Shown: in pieces, positions 11,671-24,215 of the stretch
Numbering within the stretch: position 1 is the first letter of the stretch
How the letters are laid out: every line of letters starts with the position of its first letter
Source: Odobenus rosmarus divergens
Lineage: Eukaryota; Chordata; Mammalia; Carnivora; Odobenidae
DNA: 64,000 nucleotides
Assembly: GCF_000321225.1 (NCBI RefSeq)
Contig: NW_004451009.1
Location: 1,037,268-1,101,267 of the forward strand
Direction of reading: 5' to 3'
Notes under the pieces: generated by a model
Told to the model about the DNA's origin: nothing
What the model saw: only the letters and a program-made list of their open reading frames with translations
Databases searched by the model: none
Position numbers and translations under genes: made by a program

Positions 11671-12949
11671 CTTTTTTCCAACTTCCCCCACAACTGATAA
11701 CTGAGGGAAGCAAACTGGAGAAATGTATATGCATTTTTACTATCGAGTCTTGTTGTTTGCAGTAATTATGTTCTATAAAGTCACCACAAATGCTGAATTA
11801 GTGAAGACTAAATCATTTTTCCCAGAAGAAATACCAGGGTCAGGTTCCTATGACCCTCTGGTCACAATATTTTCAACAGCCAATCAATATGTCACCCTGT
11901 CTTAGGTGCATTTCTATTCAAGACATCTTATTTAATATTTATCATTGACTCGTGAACATTGAGCTCACAACCAGCAGACCTCTAACTCAGGCCTGGATGA
12001 ACCATCTACACACGTATTTTCTCCATGAGGCTCACCACAGCCTTTTTGTACTTAGGATCCCTAGACAGCACTTCAGCACTAGGCTTGAGGGCCACTTTAA
12101 ATGATCACCAATAAAAAGCACAAAAATATGAAAACGTGGCACTAACTAGGTGGCAAAAAGGATCCTTCTTTACAGCGAGAGCTGAAACAGGAAGGCAGAG
12201 TGTCACCTGGTTCCACCTCAGCTGAGAGCATGCACACGGGTGACTCACTTTCCCCAGCTCTGCTCTTGTCCCTTGCGACCACGGGGTTACAAAGAAATCC
12301 TAGCAAGCAAGCAAACGCACAAATACAGCATCAGTGAGTAATGAGAATTGCCTGTATTCGTGAGTATGCGTACACGCAGTCTCTGTGCAAGTATGAATTT
12401 GTATACAAACGCAGGCTTCACTGGAGTTGTCAGTGCCCCTGCGCTCTTGTGCCCTGTTTGTTCCAAACACTGGGACAGAGTTGCTGCCTCCAAAGGGTTT
12501 AATGTAATGGCAGAGACTGATTATCCTCAAGTGGTATGAACAAATAATTGCAGATGGTGCTAATTACCAGGAACACAATAATCAGTTTGCTGTGAAAAAG
12601 AATACTCAGACAGGGTAGCTGAGAGAGATAGAAGCTGATACTTGCAGAGTTGAGGGAAGCTTTTCTAACAGCATCAATACATCTCATCTCAGAAGGGAGA
12701 CAAGCCTGGGCAGCCAGGAGCCTGGAGATATGGGATGGCTGGAGAGCTACAGACCCGGCATGTAGTTAGTTCTAGGAAGAATAGGGCTGTATGTGAGTGG
12801 TTAGGAGAATTTTGACTCATCATATAATCATGGACTCCTTTTCAATGAAAAGATATCTCCATGCAGTGTAATATAACATAAAAGCCAAGTATTTCCAGCT
12901 TTCTTCAAGAGTAGACTCCTGGGCCCTGAGAATCATCCACAACTAGAAG
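11671..12949. other. Intergenic, nothing recognised
   Basis: Mixed-composition unique sequence. No coding or RNA signal that I can support. Confidence 0.5.
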
Positions 12950-13228
12950 ATGGAGAAAAAAGGAGAAGGTACACAGGAGCAGCTAGTGAAACAGGAGAAA
13001 ACACAAGGGAATATGGCATCACCAAAGCTAAGACCAGAGGTTGCTTCAAAACAGAAGGCAGTGGTCAAGCAAGATATTTCTTCATTAGATTTTGCCCAAG
13101 TAGATCAAAAGTGCCTTGACAAAAACACTTCAGGGATCAGAGGCAAGAAAGAAGGAACAGGAAAGGAAGAAGTGGGACCAGCATTTATAGAAAATGTGTT
13201 TGGGAAATTTGACTATAAAGAGGATTAG
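12950..13228 (+). other. Unrecognised 92-codon ORF
   Basis: ATG at 12950 to TAG at 13226. Lys/Glu/Gln-rich, hydrophilic, no membrane segment or known motif. No splice, promoter or poly-A evidence. It may be chance, a decayed repeat or a retrocopy fragment. Confidence 0.15.
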
Positions 13229-13340
13229 TATAAGGAATTAGTAGGTGGAAGGGAATTAGGGGGCAGGAGAGGTTCTCTTGTTTCCTTGTGATGGGATATA
13301 CAAGAGCACATTCGTTTACTGGTAAGAATGATCAAGTGCT

Positions 13341-13540
13341 GGGGCACCTGGGTGGCTCAGTCATTGGGCGTCTGCCTTCGGCTCAGGTCATGATCCCAGG
13401 GTCCTGGGATCAAGCCCCACATTGGACTCCCTGCTCCACGGGAAGCCTGCTTCTCCCTCTCCCACTCCCCCTGCTTGTGTTCCCTCTCTCGCTGTCTCTC
13501 TCTCTCCCTGTCAAAATAAATAAAATCTTAAAAAAAAAAA
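13341..13540 (+). mobile_element. SINEC
   Basis: Near-consensus copy with GGGGCACCTGGGTGGCTCAG head and AAATAAATAAAATC tail. Confidence 0.95.
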
Positions 13541-13710
13541 AGAAATTATCCAATCTGAACAACAGAAAGAAAATAAGGTTTTTTTAAAAACAACAAGAAC
13601 AGAGCCTCAGGGACCTGTAGGACCATAACCAAAGATCTAACATTCATATCATTGGAGTGTCAAAGAAAGAGAAGAAAGACGGTGGGACATAAAAGTACTA
13701 AATGATGACA

Positions 13711-13730
13711 ATGATGATGATGATGATGGC
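13711..13730. repeat. (GAT)n microsatellite
   Basis: Short ATG/GAT repeat. Confidence 0.85.
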
Positions 13731-15518
13731 TGTTTCCCAAATTTAGCAAAAGATATGTAAATCTATAGATTCAAAAAGTTAAATGAACCCCAGACAGGAT
13801 GGCCCCCAAAAAATCCACATCAGGACACACCACAACTCAACTTCTGAAAATTAAAGACTAGGAACAAATGTTGAAAGCAGCAAGAGAAATGACACCTTAC
13901 CTATAGGGGAAAACAGTTCAAATGACAGTAGATTTATCATCAGAAATCAAGAAAGCAACACATTTTTCAAGTTCTGAAAGAAAAGAACTGTCAACCAAGA
14001 ATCACATATCTAGAGAAAATATGAAGGGGAAATAAAGACATGCTCAGATGAAGGACCATTAAGAGAATTTGTTGCCAGCTGACCTACCCTAAATTAATGG
14101 CTAAGGGAAGTTCTCTAAACAGGTAAGAGTGAAGAAAAGAAGGAATCTTGGATCATTATATAAATAATGTGGTAAGTAGAAACAATATATAAAGAGACAC
14201 AATTTAAAAAATATATATAGACTAATCAAAATGGAATTGTAAAAAAAAAATGGTAATCTACAAAAAGTTAAGAAAAAAAAACAAAGACACAAAACACAGA
14301 GAGAACAAACAGAAAATAAAAAATAAGCTGGCAACTTAAACCCTAACATCAACAATTTAATTACTTGTAAATGGTCTAAACACTCCAATTAAAAGAAAGA
14401 TTGGTAGAGAGGATTAAAAAGCATAATCTCACATTATGCTGTTTATAAGTACTTCAAATATAATGAAATAGGCAGAAAGTAGAAAGGTTGAAATATATAT
14501 ATTGTGCAAATGGTAATCAAAGGAAAGCAGAAGTGGTTATATTACTATCAAATAAAGTAGACTTCAGAGCAAAGAAATTACCAGAGCCCAAATAAGTCAC
14601 ATATATAATGATAAAAGGGCCAGTCCACCAAGAAGACATAGCGATCCTAAACTGGTATGCACCAAACAACAAAGCTTCAAACTATTTGATGCAAAAACTT
14701 TTAGAACTGAAAGGAGAAACAGGCAAATCCACTATTACAGTTGGAGATGAGAACATCCCTCTCTAAACAACTGAAAACCAGCCAAGAAGTTTTAATCAAT
14801 ATTTATACAACAGTCCCACCAACAAGAGAGTACATGTTCTTTTCAAGTGCCCATGGAAGATATACCAAGATATCTAGGAGGAAGAAAAAAAAAAGAAAGA
14901 AAGAAAAGAAAAGACCTCAAAAAATTTAAAAGATTTAGAAACATACACATAAATATGGTATATGCTGTACACCATTTTTATTTAGATCAATGTATTTGTT
15001 TTATTTCCCTTGAGGCTTCATCTTTGAGATTTTCCTGTTATTTTTCTTTTTTCTGTTATTGATTTCTAGTTTGAGTCTACTATGGTTGGAGAACATGTTC
15101 TGTATGTCTCAAATCAATCATCTAAGCTCTCATTTCAAGAACCTAGAAAAGAATAAAATAAACACAAAGCAAGCAGAAAGAAGAAAATAATAAAGAACAG
15201 AAAACAATGAAATTTAAAACACTAGGAAAAAAAACCATTAAGACAGAAACTTATTCTTTGAAAAGATCAATAAAATTGTCAAACCTTTAGCAAAACAGAT
15301 AGAGAGAGAGGGAGACACACAGATTACCAATATCAGGAATGAAACAGGCAATGTCACTAAAGACATCAGACATCACATGGATCAAAAGGGAACACTATGG
15401 ACAACTCTACACACATAAATTTGACAATTTAGATGAAATAGACCAATTCTTGAAAAACAAAACCTCCCACAACTCATTCATTATGAAATCAATCATTTGA
15501 ATAGCCCCATAACTCTTT

Positions 15519-15610
15519 TTTTTAGATTTTTTTTATTATTATGTTCAGTTAGCCAACATATAGTATATCATTAGTTTTTGATGTAGTGTTCAACGATTCA
15601 TTAATTGCAT
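15519..15610 (-). mobile_element. Short L1 3' end insert
   Basis: Reverse complement of the carnivore L1 tail seen at 46780-46870 (TAGTTTTTGATGTAGTGTTC). It lies inside the older L1. Flanking ATAACTCTT repeats suggest its own target duplication. Confidence 0.7.
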
Positions 15611-16174
15611 AATGATTAGCTCTATAACTCTTAACTTTGAATTCATAATTTAAAATCTCCCAAAGAAATCCCCAGGCCCAGATGGTTTCACTGGATAATT
15701 CTACCAAATGTTTAAAGAAGAGCTAACACCAATTCTGTTCAATATCTTTCAGAAAATAGAAGAGGAGGGAACACTTCCCAATTAATTTTATGAATTGAGT
15801 ATTTCCCTTATTCAAAAGCAGATAAAGACAGTACCAAAAAAATGAAAATCATAGACAAATATCCCTCATGAATATAGGTGCAAAAAACCTTAACAAAATA
15901 TTACCAAATAGAATTCAGCAATACATGAAAAGAATTATACACCATGACCAAGTGAGGTTTATTCCAGAAATGTAAGGCTGGTTCAATACTCAAAAATTTA
16001 TAATTTTTAAATATAATTTAAATTATATCAATTATATCAAATTATATCTTTTTTAATTTGAAATAATTCACCAAATTAACAGGTTCAGAAGAAAAGTCAT
16101 ACCGTCATATCAATTGATGTGGAAAAGCATTTGAAAAAATCCAACACCTATTCATGATTAAAAAGTCTCAGAAA

Positions 16175-16366
16175 GGGCGCCTGGATGGCTCAGTCGTTCA
16201 GCGTCTGCCTTCGGCTCAGGTCATGATCCTAGGGTCCTGGGATCGAGTCCTGCATTGGGCTCCCTGCTCAGGGGGAAAGCCTGTTCTCCCTCTCCCACTC
16301 CCCCGCTTGTGTTCCCTCTCTCGCTGTCTCTCTCTCTGTCAAATAAATAAATAAAATCTTTAAAAA
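16175..16366 (+). mobile_element. SINEC
   Basis: Inside the old L1. Imperfect AGTCTCAGAAA/AGTTTCAGAAA flanks. Confidence 0.93.
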
Positions 16367-17339
16367 AGAAGTTTCAGAAAAATAAGAGTAGAGGGACCTT
16401 CCTCAACTTTAAAGAACATCTACAAAAAAACCTACAGCTAACCTACTTCATGGTGAAAGACTAAATGCTTTCCCTCTAAGATTGGAAATAAGGCAAGAAT
16501 GTTTGTTCTCACTACTCTTACTCTACATAGTACTGGAAGTTCTAGCCAGTGCAATAAACCCAGAAAAGGAAATAAAAGGTATACAGGTTGAAAAGGAAGA
16601 AATAAAACTGTCTGTACTTACAGACAACATGACTGTTTACATAGAAAGTATCAAGGAACCTGTAAAAAAAAACACCTAAAACTAATATGGGAATTCAGTA
16701 AGGTTGCAGGATACAAGACAAATATACAGAAACCAATAATAAGTTCTATATACCAGATATGAACACATGGACACCAAAAGTAAAAATACAGTATCATTTG
16801 CAATCACTTAAAAAAATTAAATACTTAGGTGTATGATTCCGTTTATATGATATTCTGGAAAAGGTGAAATTAAAGGAATGGAAAATAGATCCATGGTTGA
16901 GGGAGAGGTCACAGGGGATTTTTGTGAGGAGAAGCAACTCTTCTATATCTTGATTGTGGTGGTGGTTGTTACTAAGTGTATGCATTTGTCAAAACACATA
17001 CAAGTGCACATAAAAGAGTTAATTCTATTGTATGCAAATATTTTAAAGTGAGTAAAAACAAGAGCCACGAAGAATTTCAAGGAGGGAAGTGGTAGGTCAG
17101 ATTTGCATTTAAGCAAGATCACACCTGTTGCCCTGTGGGGAGCAGAAGGGGTGAGGCAAAGATGTGAAGGCAGGAGACTGGTGAGGAGATTACTGGAGTC
17201 ATCCAAGTTCAAGACAAGCAGGGTCTGCACTAGGACTAAAGTAGCCATGGAGGCAAGGAAGAGAAAATGGTTTCAATAACTCCTTGTACTATTTTAAGAC
17301 TGGGAATAGAAAGATGGATTCCAAGAAAGTGGATTTTTT

Positions 17340-17382
17340 TTATAGGGGTGTGTGTGCATGTCTGTGTGTGCGTGTGTGTGAG
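17340..17382. repeat. (TG)n microsatellite
   Basis: TG-rich run with interruptions. Confidence 0.8.
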
Positions 17383-17454
17383 AGAAGCCTCTCATCTAGC
17401 AAACCAGTATGCCAAATGGTAACTTACACATATGGGTAAAACTGGAGAAGCCAT

Positions 17455-17650
17455 GGGGCGCCTGGGTGGTTCAGTTAGGGGTCCGACCCTTGATTTCGGC
17501 CCAGGTCATGATTTCAGGGTTGTGAGATCGAGACCTGTAGGCTCTGTGCTGAACGTGGATTCTTTCCCCTCCCTCTCTCTCCCCCTGCTTATGCTCACAC
17601 TCCCCCTCCCTTTCTCAAATAAATAAATAAATGAAATCTTTAAAAAAAAA
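17455..17650 (+). mobile_element. SINEC, diverged subtype
   Basis: Head GGGGCGCCTGGGTGGTTCAG, then GACCCTTGATTTCGGCCCAG of an older subfamily. Tail AAATAAATAAATAAATG. Confidence 0.9.
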
Positions 17651-18649
17651 CAAAATGAAAAAGCCATATGCTTGGGAAAACTGATTTCATGAGATACTGA
17701 AGGACCCACGACTAGGATTTTATCATTTTAGTTCAAATACAAGGTTATTAAACACCAATTAAAAATGAAGTTTTGGGGTCTAAAAACAGTCACCATATCA
17801 TACTGGATCATTTACTCCATTTTGCACATATGGAATTTTAACTGCTAAACAGAGGCAGAAGGTTGAGAGGAGCTGTTCCTAAATCTCAAGGCTGTAGGCA
17901 ACAAAGTGACCCCAAGGGACCTAAGGGAGTGGCCAGGGGCTGGAGGCCAGCTCAGAGAAAGCCAACAGGGGTGCACGCCTGCTGGAGGGGGGACGCTGAT
18001 TCAGGAAGGGTACTGGTCAGCTGCAAAGCCCTGTATCCTAACCTTCTGTAGCAGCTGCTGCTCCCTAAGCTCAGAAACAAATGCTTAATTTGGAGATCAA
18101 GCTTCCGCTGGGATGGGAGGAGATGCTAGCTCAGTGGTTCCTCAAACTTTCTACACCAAGAATTCTTTTTATCTTTTCCACCCCACCCCCACTGATCCAC
18201 ACAGTGTTGGGTAGGGTTTTCCTACAGAACTGGATTTAGTAACAATGAATTCTTCAAGAATCAAAGACATTTATAGTTGCCAGCCAAAGCTTTATCCAAG
18301 AAACCACTAAATTGATGTGATTAACTGGTTCAACAATATTTATTAAGCAGTAATGGTGGACACGGATCTAGAGCCAGGAGTACAAAGCAGGTGAGGTCCT
18401 TGCCCTCTGGGCTAATGGTGGACAACACGTGCAGAGTCACCATCTGCAGAGCATCTGCACAGGAGGAGAGAGGCAAGTGAATTAGGAGGCGGGGAGGGGG
18501 GTGTGGGGAGGGGTCAGAGGTGGCTGCCCTGAGCCACAACTTGAGGGATTTGAAGGGTACATAAGAGTTTCCAGGCAGGTTGGGGTGGGGTGGGCTGTAG
18601 TCCCCTCTGGAGGGCAGGAATACCACTGAGGTCCTAATCATAATAAATG
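17651..18649. other. Intergenic, L2/MIR-like trace
   Basis: An L2-like stretch is near 18335-18430 (CAACAATATTTATTAAGCAG). No gene. Confidence 0.45.
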
Positions 18650-18870
18650 TAATTCCCCGAGTATGTACTACGATGTGTCAGGCTCCCGGCCGAGCACTTA
18701 CACACATTAGCTCATTTGCTCCTCACTCTGAAGAAGTACTCAGAGATATGAGGATATTACCCCATTTCACAGGTGAGGAAACTACAGCTTCCCCATGTCC
18801 AATACTTTGCCCAAGGCCACCCAGCTGGGAAGTGATAGGATTGGACTCAGAGCCTACAGCCAGAAACCCT
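18650..18870 (+). mobile_element. MIR
   Basis: ACACATTAGCTCATTTGCTC, CCCCATTTCACAGGTGAGGA and GCCCAAGGCCACCCAGCTGG are MIR core blocks. Confidence 0.85.
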
Positions 18871-19057
18871 GCAGGTGTCTCTGGGCAACAATAAGTACGG
18901 TGTTGCCAGAAAAGTGAGTGTGAGAGAAGGCACCACAATGTGAGCTTGGCTGTACCACAGCAATTCTCAGTGTTCAATCTGGCAAGTGTGTGAGGGGCAG
19001 ACCACAGTGCAAACCTGAGGAGAGGAGCCCCAGGGGGACTGACTCCCCCACAGTTCT

Positions 19058-19267
19058 TTTTTTTTTTTTTTTTTAAAGATTTTAGTTATTTATTTGAGAG
19101 AGAGAATGAGAGAGAGAGAGAGAGCATGAGATTGGGGAGGGTCAGAGGGAGAAGCAGACTCCCCGCAGAGCAGGGAGCCCGATGCGGGACTCGATCCCGG
19201 GATTCCAGGATCATGACCTGAGCCGAAGGCAGTTGCTTAACCAACTGAGCCACCCAGGAGCCCTCCA
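19058..19267 (-). mobile_element. SINEC
   Basis: Complete minus-strand copy. CCACAGTTCT is repeated at 19048-19057 and 19268-19277. Confidence 0.94.
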
Positions 19268-19277
19268 CCACAGTTCT

Positions 19278-22200
19278 ATAAATGTGAATGGTCTCCCTGG
19301 TCCTTGGGCCCTATTTCATGTAAGTGTCCAATTTCTGTTAGATTTTACAAAATATTGCCTGGACCCCACTCTAACCTGATAGCTTATAAACACCCAGGAG
19401 CTCATTGGACACCTTGAGCTCCTCTTGTCGTCCAAGCCTGCCCAGGCTGCTGAGTGAGCCCAGCTCAGACTCACTGGATGGAAATTCGCATAAATTCACT
19501 TCCAACCTGTAACTTTTCTTAGTGTCCTCCCTAATTTGACCTCCTGCCACATGCATTTGTCACAGCTATAGTGTGGTAGAGAAACGGAGGGTGGCTGTGG
19601 CCCAGCACAGGTCATTGGCCACATTTGCATGGAATATTCTCCCTATAAAAGCTTATTTTGGACTGTAGTCATGAAATTGGGATAACAATTCTTTGAGATG
19701 GAATCTACTCCAAAAGGCAAGATACTTAGTTTCTGCCCATACACTGAGGTCTCATGGGTGACCTATGGTCCCCTCCAGTACACCGACTAAAGGTGTCCGT
19801 GACAGTGAATGGTCACCCTCAATGTCAGCTGGACCCTCCGAGGTACATTCACAAGTTGATGGGACTCATGACATTCTATGTTGTCCCAGGTCATAGAGGC
19901 AAGAAGACAGCCCTAAAACTTAAAGACAGCTTTAGTTTTAGGAAAACAAGGGAGAAGAACAAAATGCCTCAGGAATGATAGTTTGAATTCAATGGCTCTT
20001 CCTGGTGGCACCAACATAAAATATAAATAGGTTTTCAGTGGCTTTACATAGATTGTGGGTGATTGATTCATGGCAGGCTCTTAGGGAAGTTCAGGACAGC
20101 CAGGCTATTTTGAGGCCAGGCTCTGGGAGGACGCCCTCTCGCGCCCATGAACCATTCCCTTGGCACTGCCCTCAGAGAGAAGCGCCGGCCTGTGCAGCCC
20201 ACGGTCTGACTCAGGGCAGCATTTCCCAAGTCCTTTCCTTTTAAGGCCGTCAGAGACCCGAGTCACCGCCGCCAGCAGGGAGCAGGCGTGGCAGCTGGAG
20301 TGTGAGGAGTCATCACTACGAATAGCTTGACTCTGAAGTTTCTAAAAGGGAATCTGGACCACCTGAGCCTCCCAGAAGAGGTACCAGTCATACTTACCCT
20401 GTTGCCATTTGTGCCCAGGCAGAGCCACGTACAGAGAAGCAGGAACATGAAGGGCATTTTGTCAGACATTTCAGCAGGTTAAATGTATCCCACAGCTGTC
20501 ACTGAGGCGCTGTCCCAGAAATAGTCCCAACACGGGATAATACAAATAATGGCAGAGCTGAGATGAGACTAACAGGCCTTATTACCACCACCCCTTAGGA
20601 ATAAAACATATAAATAAAGGTGTTAACCAAAAGCAAGCTCAGGAAACACAGTGTTGAATAGAGGGGCTGAACTGTAAGAGGACTCACAAGAGCAGGCAAG
20701 TGGATCAGATAGGCTGGAAAGTCTGCTATTTGAGAAAGCAAGTGACTTTTTTTTTAATTTTATTTTATTATGTTATGTTAAAGTGACATTTATATTATTG
20801 ACACTGAGCAGGGTAACAAGATAGAGTAGAAACCATGTCTAAGAGCAAAAAGCAAGAGATCTTGGAAGGAAAGGCGCTGCTGGGAAGCAGCAGCTGAAGG
20901 GCTTCCTGCGTAGCACGGGGGACTGGCGCAGCGAGGAACTGCTCCTGCAGAGGCCGAGTGCCCCCCCGGCCCCCCTCCCCCACGTGGGAAGGGGCATCCG
21001 CCCTGCCTGTGGGGGGTGCCACCTAAGAAGGAACTGAAGGCTATCTTATCATGGCATAAACTGAAAAATCAGTAATACTCTCAGATATGTGTCATATCAC
21101 AAAAAGATATCTACACAGTACACAAAAGCACTTGTTAAAATGAAGATAATGGAAATTGAATACTTCAGTAAGTCACTACAGCAGGAAGAGGGGCTGTTTT
21201 TCAGTCCTGCCTGTATGTTCACTACGAGATCTTTCAGAAAGCCTGGTAAACTCAGCAGCTGGAGAGAACAGGTCTTATGTTCCAATATTAAGAACAAACA
21301 TATGTGCTCCTCTCGTTTCTGTGATGTCCCTTCGGTCCTGGGCTTTTGAATCCTCCCCCTCCTTGGCTGAGCCACCCTACTAAGGGGTCAGGGTCTCCTG
21401 AATAGTGCTGGAAACTTGTTGATCCATTTCTGCCAAAATTGCCTGGAAAAGCGACCAGTGGCGCAGGTACACTGGTGCATTAGTTTAATAGAAACATCTG
21501 ATTTGCTTATCTAAGCAATAGTTAAGACTCATAAACATCTATTGCTCTGTTAGTGGAAAATTGAACTGAATCTGATCAAGCCTCTAAATCTACCAATTTA
21601 CAAGAAAAGACATTTATAGAAACTACAGAATTGCAATCAGTAATGTCCAGAGAGCAGGGAAGTCGGCAGGACAAACCACCCGGCCTCTATGACATCTAAA
21701 TTTCAAGCAAATGAGAGAGAGAGATGTATTTCGCTCCCAACTTGAATGAACTATAAATAGACATTTATGAGACAATCAAGGAAATTTGAACATAGACTGG
21801 AAATTTGATTGAGGAATCACAGTTAATTTTTAAAGGTATGATTGTGATACTGTGATTATATTTTAATATATGGTCATTATCTTTTCATCTTTTACAGGGC
21901 TGAAATATTTACAGATGAAGTTTTATAGGATTTCTGAGATTTGCTTCAAAATAATCTGGGGGGTGGGGAGGATGAAATGAGGCCGTGAGGGGTTCCTGAA
22001 GTGGGTGAGGGGCACATAAGGCTTCACTGTACTGGTCTCCCAACTTCCTGTGTGAAATGTTCCATAATAAAATCCATGGATGGAAAACACAGCCTGCACT
22101 TCATAATAAACCAAAGCATGCAGTCACTTCAGATCATAAACAAAGATAAGACCTTGCCCTCTAAGAAATTCCCTGATTTAGGACAGACACATAAGCACCC

Positions 22201-22402
22201 ATGCCCACAGCAAAGGCAAGTGTCAGAATGAGAGCTGTTGAAGTATCAGGAGGGCCTAGCTCCAAACTGGGTGTAAACTTTGAGCCACTGAACAGCTACT
22301 TAGGTTTTCTCTACTGTAAAATTCCAAAATTATTTTTCTTATAGCATTATGAGGGACACAGAACGATGGAAATTTCTTACAGGGATAAGAGAAAGTAAAA
22401 GT
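19278..22402. other. Intergenic, mostly unassigned
   Basis: Holds the possible signal-peptide exon (20398-20469), a tiny minus-strand L1-tail insert near 20749-20780 (flanks AAGTGAC) and a likely old-repeat 3' end at 21750-22080 (CCATAATAAAATCC). No other gene signal. Confidence 0.5.
20398..20469 (-). CDS. Possible signal-peptide exon, gene unknown
   Basis: 24 codons from ATG 20469. Basic/polar start, then FMFLLLCTWLCLG hydrophobic core and small residues, like a secretory signal. The exon ends AACAGG before an excellent donor GTAAGTATG (20397 downward), phase 0. No downstream exon was found on the minus strand, so this may be chance, a dead gene or the start of a secreted-protein gene. No family recognised. 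Confidence 0.2.
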
Positions 22403-22594
22403 TGGGGCGCCTGGGTGGCTCAGTCATTAAGCGTCTGCCTTCGGCTCAGGTCATGATCCCAGATCGAGGCCTGCATTGGGCTCCCTGCCCGGCGGGAAGC
22501 CTGCTTCTCCCTCTCCCACTGCCCCTGCTTGTGTTGCCTCTCTCGCTGTCTCTCTCTCTGTCAAATAAATAAAATCTTTAAAAAAAAAAAAAAA
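22403..22594 (+). mobile_element. SINEC
   Basis: Near-consensus but lacks part of the GGGTCCTGGGATC segment. AGAAAGTAAAAGT flanks on both sides. Confidence 0.94.
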
Positions 22595-22900
22595 AGAAAG
22601 TAAAAGTGCCTCCAAACCTACACCAAACTTCCTGATAAGTTTTGACTGGTAAATGTTTCAGTCCAATTTGTGAAAGCTGTAAGAAGGAATGTGACATTAC
22701 TCCAAGCTTCCAATGGAGTAATTTCTGAGGGAAATTCTCCACCCTTCAGTATCATTTGCCTTGTCAGGATTTTGTAATGTGTGTAAAGGTTAAAACTCCT
22801 TTCACCTTCATGAAGCCCAAGGGAAGTCATAATTCTCTGTGGTTTTCTCCAGACAACCCAAAGACTTTGTGCACATCTGTCTAGAAAGTCTGGGGTCTCA

Positions 22901-23092
22901 GGGGCACCTGGGTGGCTCAGTTGGTTGACCGTCCAATTCTTGGTTTTGGCTCAGGTCATGATCTCGGGGCCATGAGATCAAGCCCCCACCGAGTCTGCTT
23001 GAGATTCTCTCTCCCCCTCCCTCCACCCCTCCCCACAAGCACACACATGCTCTCTAAATAAATAAATAAATAAAATCTTAAAAAATCATGAA
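22901..23092 (+). mobile_element. SINEC, older subtype
   Basis: GTTGGTTGACCGTCCAATTC segment and (AAAT)n tail. Imperfect flanks AGTCTGGGGTCTCA/AGCCTGGGGTTTCA. Confidence 0.9.
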
Positions 23093-23506
23093 ATAAAAAG
23101 CCTGGGGTTTCAGTTTCACAGTCCAGCAGACAGTTCCTCTGGCCAAGCCACCATCTAGCTGTTCAACAGCCTTTACACACAGTAGGCAGCACCAGCTGGG
23201 CTCATGCCCCTTGTGGGGGGCAAGTCAACACACCTCCTCCCAACCTTGTCCATGCATTGCCTAAAGATATTTGTGGCTTATGGAGACAGTACTCACTTTA
23301 TTTCTTACTAATTAGGAGATGATCAGGTATATGTATTGACGTCATCATGGCTGGTTAAAAGTGAGATACTCTGTCAAACAAACTGATTTTTTACTAACTC
23401 AAACCAAGTTACCCCTTAGATCTTTTTTCTATTAAGTTGATTACTATATTGCAGCTACAATCAAAATAAAATATTTTGAGAAGTTTGGCAAAAAGGGAAG
23501 AGGAGT

Positions 23507-23611
23507 GGGGCACCTGGCTTGGCTCAGTCAATGGAGCATGCGACTCTCCATCTCAGGGTCCTGAGATCGAGCCCCAGGTTCAGCATAGAGATTCCTTTAA
23601 AAAAAAAAAAA
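23507..23611 (+). mobile_element. SINEC, short old type
   Basis: Head GGGGCACCTGGCTTGGCTCA, short body ending in an A-run. Confidence 0.82.
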
Positions 23612-23779
23612 GGCAGGGGAGGGGGAGAAGAGTTATTAAACTAGAATTCTAAATTACAAAGCTTTGTCCTAAAATTAAAGATAAATAAATAAAGAAGTCC
23701 ATTATGGAGGTCTATAAAATAAAGAAAACCACACATATCAGGCTACCCTGCTGTGTTAATGTGGGTGTTTTTTCTTCTG

Positions 23780-24215
23780 AGTTATGATATTCATTTTTTC
23801 ACACACCCATAGTGTGACACACAAACAATGCTGAATTTCAGTTAGTGTTCTGTCCTGATATTCTGCCATGTTACTTACAAGGACGTCATAGTTACCACTT
23901 TTTTTTTTTTAAGATTTTATTTAGTTATTTGACAGAGAGACACAGCGAGAGAGGGAACACAAGCAGGGGGAGTGGGAGAGGGAGAAGCAGGCTCCCCGCT
24001 GAGCAGGGAGCCCGATGCGGGACTCGCTCCCAGGACCCTGGGACCATGACCTGAGCCCAAGGCAGATGCTTAACGACTGAGCCACCCAGGCGCCCCCATA
24101 GTTACCACTTTTAATGGCAGGATAATATCCTATGTACTGAGTATTTCAAAAACTGCCTAACCATTTCCCAATTGTTGGTTATTTAAGGAATTTGAAACTA
24201 AAACGCCCCCTCTTG
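23780..24215 (-). mobile_element. Old L1-like fragment around a SINEC
   Basis: Sequence after the SINE (AATATCCTATGTACTGAG, CCATTTCCCAATTGTTGG) resembles the reverse complement of L1 ends. Confidence 0.4.
23903..24096 (-). mobile_element. SINEC
   Basis: Minus-strand copy. CATAGTTACCACTTTT is repeated on both sides (second copy 24097-24112). Confidence 0.95.

Larger units (their letters stand above)
13600..17050 (+). mobile_element. Ancient LINE-1 (L1M-like), ORF1-to-3' end remnants
   Basis: Degraded ORF1/ORF2-type sequence continues to a 3' end near 17050. Reverse-transcriptase blocks are visible near 15660-15780 and 16440-16680 (a 65-codon frame with the ORF2 [10 protein letters not shown] stretch). 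It is interrupted by a minus-strand L1 piece (15519-15610), a SINEC (16175-16366) and an inverted segment (about 14970-15115). All frames are broken. Confidence 0.75.
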
